Assembly (NCBI GenBank): GCA_016882265.1
Contig: VGVB01000006.1
Coordinates: 1 to 64,000 of the forward strand
Source: Gammaproteobacteria bacterium
GTDB lineage: Bacteria > Pseudomonadota > Gammaproteobacteria > Steroidobacterales > Steroidobacteraceae
Direction of reading: 5' to 3'
Length of the DNA: 64,000 nt
The notes beneath the pieces were generated by a model. It made no database searches, was not told the origin of the DNA, and saw nothing but the letters and a program-made list of their open reading frames with translations. Below, piece after piece: positions 28,205-37,269 of this stretch (the first letter of the stretch is position 1; every line of letters begins with the position of its first letter). The translations under genes were made by a program, and so were the position numbers.

Positions 28205-29650
28205 ATGAAACTACTGGTGACCAAGCGGTGTCTTGCAAACGGCGCGGCAAACCTATTGCTGTTGCTGGTAACGGCTGCCTGCCTGTTCATGTGGCCGGAG
28301 CCTGATTCCGGTGTAACCACAAGTGTGATTGCCACATGCCTGATACTCGCCGCCTTGACAGTTTGTGTTCACTTCTTAAGAGAGCGAGAGCCAAATTGGC
28401 TCAGAATTGACACCTTGTTTCTCATTGGATACCTGATCGTAAATTTCCAGTGGCCGCTGATGCTGATGTTCGCCAGTGACTTACCCCAACAGACTCAGTT
28501 GTTGAGATTGATAGGCATCTATGGAACCTTTGTCACGTGGCTCTCGACGGTAGCGCTTACGTGCTGGTCACTTGGATATGCTGTTGCCATTCCGAACCCT
28601 CGCACCGCTGTCGACAATGTCACCAAACTCCAGTTGGTGACAGTGTGCGGATTTGGTCTGCTGCTGCTATTTGCTTTGACGGCTGGGCCGGAGTACTTGA
28701 GCGGGGCGGTTTACAAAGAGATGAGAGCCGGTAACACGGTGAGTGTGACGGGGCTTGCGGGCTATGTGTTTACCTCGCTGGGCGTCGTCGTGCCTGTGAT
28801 GATGTTCGCTGCTCTGTATCGCCTGCGCATAGAGTCGAAGGCCCTCCTGTTTCGGAGCTGGACTCGGATATTCGCAGCTCCCTACGCAATGACTGGCTTC
28901 GTGCTGATGACGTACCTTGTCGTGTTTCTGGTGGCGGGCGAGCGAGGCCAGATTATTCAGATTGTTAGTGGAGCCGCTCTAGCTATCGGTGCATCGATTC
29001 GCCCAATCGGCCTGTTTCGAGTTGCGCTGTTGGTTGGGATTGGCGCCGTAAGTGTTACCTTTCTTGGCGTTGCGAGGTCGGTCGGGTGGCTGCAGGGAAT
29101 GTCGCTCTTTGCTTCGGTGGACCCTTGGACCTTTACGCAGAATCTCGCAAACAGCGTGATCACAAATTATCTCGGCGTCGAAATCGTGCTGCTAAATGAT
29201 TCCCTCTACCATGGGCAGTTGTGGATCTCAAACATCTTGGGTGCAATCCCTTTCGCGACGTCGGCATTCATGCAATTGATGGATCTTGCACCACACGAAG
29301 TCAGCGGGCCAGCTCTAATTACACGTCACGCACTGGGTGAGGACGCGCACACCGGTCTCGGTACGAGCCTTGTTGTAGATATCTACATGAATGTGGGCAC
29401 TACTGGCACGATGGCAATGATGTTCCTTTACGGCATTGCATGCAGGGCCATGCAATTATACCTGAGCGGAAGGTATGGCTTTGTGCGCTTTCTTGCGGCC
29501 GGAGTCTTTGGGAGCCTGGTCTTCTACATGGCGCGTGGGTCGTTGTTTGTGCAGTTATTGCCGACACTATGGGGGGGGCTGATTGCGCTCAGCATGATCC
29601 GCAACGTGCGCCGAAGTGGCTCATCGGTACCAGCTTTGCAGCTGCCATGA
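28205..29650 (+). CDS. wzy: O-antigen/oligosaccharide repeat-unit polymerase (Wzy-like)
   Basis: A very hydrophobic 481-residue protein with about 11-12 predicted transmembrane segments and one long periplasmic loop near residues 300-400 containing HEVSGPALITRHALGEDAHT and GTSLVVDIYMNVG. That layout, and its place between wzz and wzx, fit Wzy polymerases, which link undecaprenyl-bound units in the periplasm. Sequence motifs of Wzy are poorly conserved, so the call rests on topology and context. Start uncertain: ATG 28205 lacks a good ribosome site; GTG 28184 is in frame. The 183 nt upstream show no gene. Confidence 0.75.
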   Translation: MKLLVTKRCLANGAANLLLLLVTAACLFMWPEPDSGVTTSVIATCLILAALTVCVHFLREREPNWLRIDTLFLIGYLIVNFQWPLMLMFASDLPQQTQLLRLIGIYGTFVTWLSTVALTCWSLGYAVAIPNPRTAVDNVTKLQLVTVCGFGLLLLFALTAGPEYLSGAVYKEMRAGNTVSVTGLAGYVFTSLGVVVPVMMFAALYRLRIESKALLFRSWTRIFAAPYAMTGFVLMTYLVVFLVAGERGQIIQIVSGAALAIGASIRPIGLFRVALLVGIGAVSVTFLGVARSVGWLQGMSLFASVDPWTFTQNLANSVITNYLGVEIVLLNDSLYHGQLWISNILGAIPFATSAFMQLMDLAPHEVSGPALITRHALGEDAHTGLGTSLVVDIYMNVGTTGTMAMMFLYGIACRAMQLYLSGRYGFVRFLAAGVFGSLVFYMARGSLFVQLLPTLWGGLIALSMIRNVRRSGSSVPALQLP

Positions 29651-30801
29651 GTGAAACATCCGAACAGTGTGGTAGCAGCGATCCGGTGGCGGCTGAATCC
29701 GCGCTCGCTGGTGCGAGCTGTGTAGTCTTCATTCCAACTCTTACATCCGGTGGAGCCGAACGAGTGGCATCAGTTCTGGCGAACAAGTGGGTTGGATATG
29801 AACGTGTGTCAGTTACAGTGATTCTGCTGTTTTCGGAGTCCTTGTTTTATCCGGTTGATTCTCTGGTAACACTGCGGTGCCTTGGAATGAAGGTCAAGGA
29901 AGACTGGGTGCGTCGGCTAGGTTCACTTGTGACATCGCTCTGGCGGTTTCGCCGAATCGTACGAGAGATCGATCCGAAATTCGTGCTGACATTCATGAAT
30001 AAGTACAACGTGTACTGCCTCGCCGCCCTCCTTGGGGCGGGCCAAAAGGTTGTAGCTGCAGAGCGGGACAGTCCAACGGAGCCCGGGCTCTGGTGGCGTT
30101 GGGTTCTGCGAGTCTTATTGTATCCAAGTGCGGCCGGATTGATCACGCAGTCCGAGTTGAGTCGCACTGCGTTGCGGCGGTGGACTCGCCACCGGAATAT
30201 TGGCGTGATACCAAACCCTGTAGAGCCGATCGCGGCCGGTCACGTGTCGAGCCGGGAAAGGATCGTGCTGAACGTCGCCCGACTCGTAAGGAAAAAAGGT
30301 CACGAGGACTTGCTTAGGGCCTTTGCGGCCATTGAGGACAGCGAGTGGAGACTCGTGCTGTGCGGTGAGGGTCCGCTGCGCGGACAGCTCGAAGAATTGG
30401 CGGCGCGTCTTGGAATTGTTGACAGAGTTCACTTTGCAGGGACCGTCCGTGACATTGGCGGCTGGTATGCGCGGGCGGGTATCTTCGCGTTTACGTCATA
30501 TTTCGAGGGCTTTCCTAATGCCTTGGCCGAGGCCATGGTTGCAGGTCTTCCGGTAGTAAGCTACGACTGCCCGACCGGCCCGTCAGACCTCATCAGGGAT
30601 GGGAGGAACGGGATTCTTGTGCCGCTGGGCGATATTCAGTCGTTCTCTGCAGCGTTGCAGCGGTTGATGAAGGAGCCAGCGCTGGCTGCTCGCATGGGTA
30701 GCGAAGCCATGGCTGTTGCGACTCGCCTTGATGTTGACGCAGTGGCGAAGGAGTACTACCAATTCTGCGCCGCAGCGGCGACTTCCGGTATGGCGGGCTG
30801 A
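29647..30801 (+). CDS. Glycosyltransferase family 4 type
   Basis: The ATG at 29647 overlaps the wzy stop. The 384-aa product opens with VVFIPTLTSGGAERVASVLA, the usual acceptor-side loop, and has the GT4 nucleotide-sugar signature EGFPNALAEAMVAGLPVVSY near the C-terminus, preceded by IVLNVARLVRKKGHEDLLRA. It is a cytoplasmic, retaining GT-B enzyme adding one sugar to the lipid-linked unit. Donor and acceptor cannot be read from sequence. Confidence 0.9.
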   Translation: MSETSEQCGSSDPVAAESALAGASCVVFIPTLTSGGAERVASVLANKWVGYERVSVTVILLFSESLFYPVDSLVTLRCLGMKVKEDWVRRLGSLVTSLWRFRRIVREIDPKFVLTFMNKYNVYCLAALLGAGQKVVAAERDSPTEPGLWWRWVLRVLLYPSAAGLITQSELSRTALRRWTRHRNIGVIPNPVEPIAAGHVSSRERIVLNVARLVRKKGHEDLLRAFAAIEDSEWRLVLCGEGPLRGQLEELAARLGIVDRVHFAGTVRDIGGWYARAGIFAFTSYFEGFPNALAEAMVAGLPVVSYDCPTGPSDLIRDGRNGILVPLGDIQSFSAALQRLMKEPALAARMGSEAMAVATRLDVDAVAKEYYQFCAAAATSGMAG

Positions 30802-30804
30802 TCG

Positions 30805-32064
30805 TTGCTCGCACTTATTGATCGGAGGGTCCTCAGGAATGTCGCCGCACTTGTCATTTTGCAGGGGGGCAACTACCTACTGCCATTGATACTGATCCCG
30901 TATCTCGTTCGTGCCTTGGGCATGACAGCGTTTGGAGATTGGGTGTTTGCGACGTCTTTCGTCATCATAGCCAGGACAGTTGTCAGTTATGGATTTGATC
31001 TTACGGCAACACGTTCAGTGGCGGTGCGCCAGCAGGATCGTCCGTATGTTGGTCGGCTGGTGGTGTCTGTCGGGATCATTCGACTGGCGTTGCTGCTGGT
31101 CTGTTGCCTCAGCGTAGTCGTGTTGTCAATGATGTTCCAGCCGATCGAGGACGTCCTGATCCTCGCCTTGTTGTCCATGCTCGTTCTTGTCGGGGAGGCG
31201 ATTTTCCCGGTGTGGCTGTTCCAGGGGATGGAGGAGATGTCCTCGATCACCAAGGTGCGTCTCAGTCACAAGCTGGCATTTGTCATGCTGGTAGTACTGT
31301 TGGTGAAATCGGCTCAGGATGTGCTTCTGGTACCAGTGATTGAGGCGACTACTTCGTTAGCTGCGGGCGTCGCAGCGACATGGATCGCCTGCGGCAAGTT
31401 CAGGCTTGCCATTGCGCTGCCGGAGTTGGACGCGATTCTGTCGGAGCTGCGCCAGGGGTTCTCGGTGTGTGTGTCGCAACTGGCCATCCATTTCTATACG
31501 ACCATCAACATCGTTCTGCTCGGATTTCTGCTCGGACCGATAGCGGTGGGGCAGTACGCAATCGCCGAGAAGGTCTATTCGGCTGTTCGGGGTATGCTCG
31601 GCCCTGTGGTGCAGGCGTTGTTCCCGGTAATGTCGAAGAGCTACGCTGCTGATGCGAGTCGGTTTGGCCCGGCGGTGCGCAGCATTACCGGGGCGTTTGT
31701 GATTGGTCTTGTTGCTTTATCGGTGCTGATGGTGGCCACCGCAGAACCGGTCGTGGAGCTCATCGCGGGACGGGCGGATGTGGAGTCGACTGCAGCGCTC
31801 CGGGTACTTGCGGTCTCGCTGTGCTTCGCTTTCGGAACCTTCCTGTCGCCCTTGCTGATTGTCCAGGAACGGCGGGGCACCTTTGCGCGTATCACGATGC
31901 TTACAATGGTGACCAATCTGGTCGTGGTGGCACCGTTGATCGGCCTGTTGGGCGTAGTTGGTGCGGCCGTGGCCTTTCTGCTAGTGCAGGCACTACATTC
32001 GGCGCTGCTGGTAAGAGCCAACTGGTCGTACCTTGGTGGCCGGACGTTGCCGCTCCGCCAGTGA
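30805..32064 (+). CDS. wzx: Wzx-type oligosaccharide flippase
   Basis: A 419-aa integral membrane protein with about 12 predicted helices and the polysaccharide-synthesis/MATE-like opening NVAALVILQGGNYLLPLILI. It would flip the undecaprenyl-linked unit to the periplasm. The start is TTG 30805, 4 nt after the preceding stop; no better start precedes it. The position between glycosyltransferases and wzy supports the call. Confidence 0.88.
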   Translation: MLALIDRRVLRNVAALVILQGGNYLLPLILIPYLVRALGMTAFGDWVFATSFVIIARTVVSYGFDLTATRSVAVRQQDRPYVGRLVVSVGIIRLALLLVCCLSVVVLSMMFQPIEDVLILALLSMLVLVGEAIFPVWLFQGMEEMSSITKVRLSHKLAFVMLVVLLVKSAQDVLLVPVIEATTSLAAGVAATWIACGKFRLAIALPELDAILSELRQGFSVCVSQLAIHFYTTINIVLLGFLLGPIAVGQYAIAEKVYSAVRGMLGPVVQALFPVMSKSYAADASRFGPAVRSITGAFVIGLVALSVLMVATAEPVVELIAGRADVESTAALRVLAVSLCFAFGTFLSPLLIVQERRGTFARITMLTMVTNLVVVAPLIGLLGVVGAAVAFLLVQALHSALLVRANWSYLGGRTLPLRQ

Positions 32065-32113
32065 ATTGGTAGTGCCAAGAGCATTGTCAGCAAAGTAGCC
32101 GTGAAAATCGTGG

Positions 32114-32866
32114 ATGTTACCGATGGCATTTGATGTGAGCAGCGAGCGGAGTCGCTACGTGTCGGTGCTGTGCCGTGGTGCGGGACCAGAGGCCATGCGC
32201 CGCCTGCGGTTCCGTATGGATCTGGCCTATCGCGATGTCAACTTTGGAGGTCAGCGGGTGCTGGATGTTGGCGGCGGAATGGGGGCTCATTCGCTGTATG
32301 CGGTGGCCAGTGGCGCGAGGTACGTCTTGAATCTTGAGCCGGAGGCAGCGGGGGGCGCGGATGGCGAAGCGGCAAGATTCATTGAGTTCCGGCAGGAACT
32401 CGGCTATGGGCAGGCTCAGATCGAACGGTGCACGTTTCAGGAGTGGCACCCGCCGTCTGAATCTTTCGATGTTGTGCTGATACAGGATGCAATCAACCAC
32501 TTGGACGAGCGCGCCTGTACGACGCTGCAGCACGACGAACGCAGTGTCGAAATCTATCAGAAGCTGTTCCTCAAGCTAGCCGCAGTGGCGCGCGCCGGCG
32601 CCATTCTTGTCGTGTCTGACTGCAGCTCGCGCAACGTTTTCCCGGCGCTTGGGACGGGTAATCCGTTCGACCCTGCCATCGAGTGGCAGAAGCACCAGCC
32701 GCCGGAATGCTGGGTCGGTTTGCTCGAGAAAGCTGGATTTGGACTTGTGTCGTTGCGATGGTCCACGCCCTCCTGTCTTGGGAGCGCTGGGGAGGCCGTT
32801 TTCGGATATCGGTGGTTCGCTTACCTGTATACCAGTCACTTTGTCATAGTGATGCGGAAGGCATAG
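32114..32866 (+). CDS. Class I SAM-dependent methyltransferase
   Basis: A 250-aa protein with motif I VLDVGGGMGAHSLYAVASG at about residue 46, an acidic strand 2 end (LNLEPEA), and motif FDVVLIQDAINHLDE. It probably methylates a sugar or the polymer end in this locus. ATG 32114 and ATG 32123 are both in frame; neither has a strong ribosome site. Confidence 0.8.
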   Translation: MLPMAFDVSSERSRYVSVLCRGAGPEAMRRLRFRMDLAYRDVNFGGQRVLDVGGGMGAHSLYAVASGARYVLNLEPEAAGGADGEAARFIEFRQELGYGQAQIERCTFQEWHPPSESFDVVLIQDAINHLDERACTTLQHDERSVEIYQKLFLKLAAVARAGAILVVSDCSSRNVFPALGTGNPFDPAIEWQKHQPPECWVGLLEKAGFGLVSLRWSTPSCLGSAGEAVFGYRWFAYLYTSHFVIVMRKA

Positions 32867-32872
32867 GACTTC

Positions 32873-33532
32873 GTGAAAGTACGTCGTGTACTGAAGTACC
32901 TCGTATTGTTGCTGCCGAGCAAGGCGAAGATCTGGCTGCTGCGGCGGTTGGGCGCAAGTATTGGGAAGGGCTGCTACATCGGCATCAGTCTCCTTGATGC
33001 GAGTCGTATCGAGCTGGGAGACGCAGTCAGGATTGGGCACTTCAATCTCGTTCATCGACTATGCCGACTACGGATGGGTACGGGCTCGCGGATTAACGAC
33101 TTTAATTGGATCACCGGCGCGAATACCGGCGAGTTAACGGTGGGCGCTAACAGTGCAATCACACGCCTGCATTTCTTTGAGGCATCTGGTTCCATCCATA
33201 TTGAGGACAATTCAATCGTTGCCGGGAGGTCCTCGCACTTTTTCACGCATGGAATTACGCCGACGAATCTGGATGACGTTCGCCCGATCGTGATAGGCCC
33301 GTGGTGCTACGTTGGTTCGTCGTCACGTTTTGTTCCCGGGTCTTCAATCTCGCGAGGGACCTTCGTGGGTATGGGGTCGGTGGTGACGCGCAGATTCGAC
33401 GATGACTACCTGCTCATCGCGGGCGCGCCGGCGGTGGTTCGCAAGAGGCTCGCACCGCAGGACGCCTATTTCGCCCGGTCGTATCTGAGTCATGATCACC
33501 ACCCAGCGGGCTATGATGGAAGAGGGTTGTGA
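32873..33532 (+). CDS. Hexapeptide-repeat (left-handed beta-helix) acyltransferase
   Basis: The 219-aa protein, GTG start, shows repeated hexapeptide-like units ([LIV]-G-x4), for example GASIGKGCYIGISL, IELGDAVRIGHF, GELTVGANSAIT and PIVIGPWCYVGSSS, ending in GMGSVVTR and AGAPAVVRKR, a common cap. Such enzymes O- or N-acetylate sugars with acetyl-CoA as trimers. It might be the N-acetyltransferase of a diamino sugar, or O-acetylate the polymer. It overlaps the next gene by 4 nt. Confidence 0.85.
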   Translation: MKVRRVLKYLVLLLPSKAKIWLLRRLGASIGKGCYIGISLLDASRIELGDAVRIGHFNLVHRLCRLRMGTGSRINDFNWITGANTGELTVGANSAITRLHFFEASGSIHIEDNSIVAGRSSHFFTHGITPTNLDDVRPIVIGPWCYVGSSSRFVPGSSISRGTFVGMGSVVTRRFDDDYLLIAGAPAVVRKRLAPQDAYFARSYLSHDHHPAGYDGRGL

Positions 33533-34677
33533 GCCGGGAGGGCATTGTTGTCGGCATCGATGCGTCGAGGAACCGCTCCGGCGGGGCAATTGCTCATGTG
33601 CGCGGGCTGTTGTTTTCGGCGGATCCCCGGGACTTTGGAATCAACAGGGTGCATTTGTGGGCAAGCCCACTCCTGGCTGAACGGCTCGATGAGCGGCCGT
33701 GGCTCACTGCACACGTCCCGAGCGAATTGCGCGGACCGTTGTGGCAGCAGCTCTGGTGGCAATGGAGCGTGCTGCCGCGCTGCATTGCGGAACTTGGGTG
33801 TGACGTTCTGTTCAGTACGGACGCCGGCACCGCGTGCTCAATTGGGAACTTGGTTGCATTGAGTCAGGATATGTTGTCATTCGAGCCGCAGGAGGTACAA
33901 AGATATGGCCTCAGCGTGGCCAGGTTGCGGCTGGAGGTTCTTAAGAGAGTTCAGACACGGAGTCTGAGGCGAGCCAAGGTGGCAGTCTTTCTGTCCGAGT
34001 ACGCACGGCGGAGGATCTGCGAAGTGATTGGGCGGCGAGCCGCGACCGCCGTCATACCTCACGGGGTGGACGACAGTTTTCGATCGGTACAACAAGGCCG
34101 GCGTCCGTGGCCGCAGGGGGAGCCAATCAGATGTCTCTATGTGTCTAATGCCGCCCCGTACAAGCACCAGTGGCACGTGGTCGAGGCGGCCGGTCGCCTT
34201 CAGTCCGAGGGAGTCAGGTTACGGTTGCTTCTGGTGGGCGGCGGCCAGGGATGGGCAATGAAGCGCTTGCAAGCTGCTGTCCAGCATTGGGATCCTGGGC
34301 ACCAGTTTGTATCGTTAATGGACTTCGTGCCCAACTCGCTGGTTCCGGAGTTGCTGGCGGACGCTGATCTGTTCATCTTTGCATCGAGTTGCGAAAACCT
34401 GCCGGTGACATTGCTGGAGGCCATGGCGTCGGGAATAGCGATCTGCTCCTCGAACCGTGGTCCGATGCCTGAGGTGTTAGGTCCTGACGGCTGCTACTTC
34501 GATCCTGAGCAGCCGGTTTCGATTGCTCAAGCGATCCGTTCCATGGTTCAGAACACAGAATACCGTGAACGATGCAGTGCGGATGCGATGGAACGTGCAG
34601 CGAAGTTCAGATGGTCCGAATGTGCCGCAGCCACTTGGCAGACGTTGGTGACCGCGAGTCGTGGAACCGTCGGATGA
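33529..34677 (+). CDS. Glycosyltransferase family 4 type
   Basis: A 382-aa GT-B enzyme with GTG start overlapping the previous stop. Visible are VGIDASRNRSGGAIAHVRGL at the N-terminus, the linker AVIPHGVDDSFR and the donor-binding motif SSCENLPVTLLEAMASGIAI. It would add a sugar to the lipid-linked unit. Its stop overlaps the WbpG-like gene, so it is coupled to the amidination trio. Confidence 0.9.
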   Translation: MSREGIVVGIDASRNRSGGAIAHVRGLLFSADPRDFGINRVHLWASPLLAERLDERPWLTAHVPSELRGPLWQQLWWQWSVLPRCIAELGCDVLFSTDAGTACSIGNLVALSQDMLSFEPQEVQRYGLSVARLRLEVLKRVQTRSLRRAKVAVFLSEYARRRICEVIGRRAATAVIPHGVDDSFRSVQQGRRPWPQGEPIRCLYVSNAAPYKHQWHVVEAAGRLQSEGVRLRLLLVGGGQGWAMKRLQAAVQHWDPGHQFVSLMDFVPNSLVPELLADADLFIFASSCENLPVTLLEAMASGIAICSSNRGPMPEVLGPDGCYFDPEQPVSIAQAIRSMVQNTEYRERCSADAMERAAKFRWSECAAATWQTLVTASRGTVG

Positions 34678-35813
34678 AGGCGCGTGCCCATCAGGTGTGT
34701 CGCAACTGTGTCATGGACACGAGCGACTCGGCAATCAACTTCGATGACCAAGGGGTGTGCGACCATTGCGCAACCTTCTGTAAGGAGATCCAACCGCGCT
34801 GGTACACGGATGCGCGCGGGCAGGCGGCGGTGGGGGCGTTAGCAGCGAGGATCAGGCGCGAGGGGACGCAACACGATTTCGACTGCATTATCGGCATGAG
34901 CGGCGGGATCGACAGTTCATACCTGACGTACGTGGCCAAGGAAATGCTGGGCCTCCGACCGCTGGTATTTCACGTCGATGCCGGCTGGAATTCGCAGATC
35001 GCGGTCAACAATATCGAGCGGCTGGTCGATGGCCTCGGTCTGGACCTGTACACGGAGGTCATCGACTGGGAGGAGATGAAGGACCTCCAACTGGCGTTCT
35101 TCAAGTCCGGTGTTCCGCACGTGGATACACCACAGGACCATGCATTCTTCGCGACCATGTACAGGTTTGCGGAACGACATAAGGTCAAGCACATACTGAC
35201 CGGCGCCAACTATTCAACGGAGTGCGTCCGCAATCCGGTCGAGTGGATGTACTTCCAGTCGGACGGCACGCAGCTCAGGGACATTCACCGCCGCTTCGGC
35301 TCACGGCCGCTGATCACGTTTCCGGTGACCTCGATTCTGTGGCACAAGCTGTACCTGCCCTACGTCAGGGGCATCAGGGTCTGGCGTCCGCTCAACTACG
35401 TGCCATACGTGAAGCAAGAGGCGATGAAGCTGCTGCAGGAGCGGTTCGGGTGGCAGCCGTATCCGCAGAAGCACTTTGAGTCCCGTTTCACTCGGTTTTA
35501 TGAGAGCTACTGGCTGCCGAGGAGGTTCGGCTTTGATACACGCCGAGTGCAGTTCTCAAGCCTGATCCTCACCGGGCAGATGACCCGGGAAGAGGCGCTG
35601 ACAAAGCTCGCGCAACCAGCCTACGACGAGCAGACCATTGGGCAGGAATTCGAGTTCGTCGCCACGAAGCTCGGGATATCAGTGGCTGAGCTGCGGTCAT
35701 ACATGGACGCTCCCAAGAGGAGCTATCGCGACTATCGCAATGAGGCATGGATCTACGACCTCGGAGCGCGGGCCATGCGCTTGCTCGGCCTGGAGTTGGG
35801 AGGCAAGCGTTGA
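34674..35813 (+). CDS. wbpG: N-acetyl sugar amidotransferase (WbpG family)
   Basis: WbpG-type enzymes activate an acetamido group with ATP and replace its oxygen with ammonia, giving an acetamidino group. The 379-aa protein has the PP-loop ATP motif GMSGGIDSSYLTYVA at about 78-92 and an N-terminal zinc-like Cys set (CRNCVMDTSDS, CDHC). ATG 34674 overlaps the upstream stop. The adjacent HisH- and HisF-like genes would provide glutamine-derived ammonia, exactly the wbpG-hisH2-hisF2 arrangement of Pseudomonas aeruginosa O-antigen loci. Confidence 0.92.
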   Translation: MKARAHQVCRNCVMDTSDSAINFDDQGVCDHCATFCKEIQPRWYTDARGQAAVGALAARIRREGTQHDFDCIIGMSGGIDSSYLTYVAKEMLGLRPLVFHVDAGWNSQIAVNNIERLVDGLGLDLYTEVIDWEEMKDLQLAFFKSGVPHVDTPQDHAFFATMYRFAERHKVKHILTGANYSTECVRNPVEWMYFQSDGTQLRDIHRRFGSRPLITFPVTSILWHKLYLPYVRGIRVWRPLNYVPYVKQEAMKLLQERFGWQPYPQKHFESRFTRFYESYWLPRRFGFDTRRVQFSSLILTGQMTREEALTKLAQPAYDEQTIGQEFEFVATKLGISVAELRSYMDAPKRSYRDYRNEAWIYDLGARAMRLLGLELGGKR

Positions 35814-35865
35814 CCGCCTCGCACCGGCCGGGAGGTAATCCAGTTATGAAGGGAGATCGGACCGG

Positions 35866-36477
35866 GTGATCACGGTTGTTGACTATGGGCTGGGCAATAT
35901 CCAGGCCTTTGCCAACATCTACAAGCGGCTGAATATTCCGGTGCGGGTCGCCCGGACGGCGGCCGAGCTCGCCGGGGCGGAGCGGATCATCCTGCCGGGA
36001 GTGGGGGCATTTGACTGGGCGATGCAACGGCTGAACGATTCCGGCATGCGCGTCTGTCTGGATGATCTGGTGCTGAACCGGCGTAAGCCGGTTCTGGGCG
36101 TCTGCGTCGGAATGCAGATGATGGCCGGGCGCAGTGAGGAGGGTGCACTACCGGGACTGGGATGGCTCGATGGCGACGTGAAGCGCTTCGATGAGGCCCG
36201 ATTCCGGCAAAGGACCCATCTGCCACACATGGGATGGAACGACGTGCGGCCCGTGGCTGATGCGGGGTTGTTCCGGCAGATGGCGTCGCCGCGCTTCTAT
36301 TTCCTGCATTCGTATTACTTCGTCTCCGGTCCGACTGGCCAGATACTGGCAACCACGAACTATGGCGGGGACTTTACCTCGGCGGCTCATGCCGGCCATA
36401 TTCTTGGTGTGCAGTTTCATCCGGAGAAGAGTCATGAGTGGGGCATTCAGTTGCTGAAGAACTTCGCCGAGCTGTAG
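35866..36477 (+). CDS. hisH2: HisH-like glutamine amidotransferase of the amidination trio
   Basis: A class I glutamine amidotransferase subunit of 203 aa, starting GTG 35866. The oxyanion and nucleophile motif GVCVGMQMMAG holds the catalytic Cys, and QFHPEKSHEWG holds His and Glu of the triad. It resembles histidine-biosynthesis HisH, but the gene lies beside wbpG and hisF2 with no other his genes. The role is therefore to supply ammonia for sugar amidination, not imidazole formation (inference from context). Confidence 0.92.
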   Translation: MITVVDYGLGNIQAFANIYKRLNIPVRVARTAAELAGAERIILPGVGAFDWAMQRLNDSGMRVCLDDLVLNRRKPVLGVCVGMQMMAGRSEEGALPGLGWLDGDVKRFDEARFRQRTHLPHMGWNDVRPVADAGLFRQMASPRFYFLHSYYFVSGPTGQILATTNYGGDFTSAAHAGHILGVQFHPEKSHEWGIQLLKNFAEL

Positions 36478-36480
36478 CTG

Positions 36481-37269
36481 ATGCTCCGGCCCCGGATCAT
36501 TCCCTGTCTGCTGGTGCATAATGACGGCTTGGTCAAGACGGTTCGTTTTGCTGAGCCGAAATATGTCGGCGATCCGCTCAATGCCGTGCGCATCTTCAAT
36601 GAGAAGGAGGTTGACGAACTGATCGTCGCCGACATCGATGCAACTGCCGTAGGGCGTGAACCGAATTACGCGTTGATTGCCAACCTCGCCGCGGAGTGCC
36701 GCATGCCGCTGTGTTACGCGGGCGGCGTGACGACCGCCGGGCAGGTACAGCGCATCATCAGCCTGGGCGTGGAGAAGGTCGCCATCAGCAGTGCGGCCAT
36801 AGCATCACCGGATGTGGTCGCTGAATCGGCGCAGCGCGTGGGCAGTCAGAGTATCGTCGTTGTGCTGGATGTCCGGAAGACGGGTCTGCTGCGGCGCTAT
36901 GAGCTGTTCACTCATAACGGCAAGCGCAGCAGCGGACAGGACCCCGTCGAGTTCGCCCGCCGGGCTGCGGCGCTCGGCGCTGGCGAGATTCTGGTGAATT
37001 CAATCGATCAGGATGGCACGATGCACGGCTATGACCAAGCCCTGATCGATCAGATCCGCGATGCCGTCAGTCTGCCGCTATCGGTGGCCGGTGGAGCCGG
37101 GAGTCTGGAGGACATTCAGGATCTGATCAGCCGGCATGGCATCATCGGTGCGGTCGCAGGCAGTCTTTTTGTGTTCAAGGGTAAGTACCGCGCGGTTCTC
37201 ATCAACTATCCGAGTCGTGCCGAGAAAGATGAGCTATTGAACAGGGCCCGATCACTGAGGTCGAGTTGA
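36481..37269 (+). CDS. hisF2: HisF-like partner of the amidination trio, catalytic Asp replaced
   Basis: A 262-aa (beta/alpha)8-barrel protein resembling the HisF cyclase. In HisF the first catalytic Asp lies in IIPCLDV; here the sequence is IIPCLLVHNDG, so that Asp is Leu. The second catalytic Asp (VVVLDVRKTG) and the phosphate-site motifs (NSIDQDGT, VAGGAG) remain. The barrel probably channels ammonia from HisH2 to WbpG and need not cyclise anything. It starts 3 nt after hisH2 and overlaps the next gene by 4 nt. Confidence 0.92.
   Translation: MLRPRIIPCLLVHNDGLVKTVRFAEPKYVGDPLNAVRIFNEKEVDELIVADIDATAVGREPNYALIANLAAECRMPLCYAGGVTTAGQVQRIISLGVEKVAISSAAIASPDVVAESAQRVGSQSIVVVLDVRKTGLLRRYELFTHNGKRSSGQDPVEFARRAAALGAGEILVNSIDQDGTMHGYDQALIDQIRDAVSLPLSVAGGAGSLEDIQDLISRHGIIGAVAGSLFVFKGKYRAVLINYPSRAEKDELLNRARSLRSS

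Noticed and set aside
29440..29646. N-terminal extension of the glycosyltransferase into wzy
   Set aside because: ATG 29647 overlaps the wzy stop in the usual way and yields a standard GT4 N-terminus.
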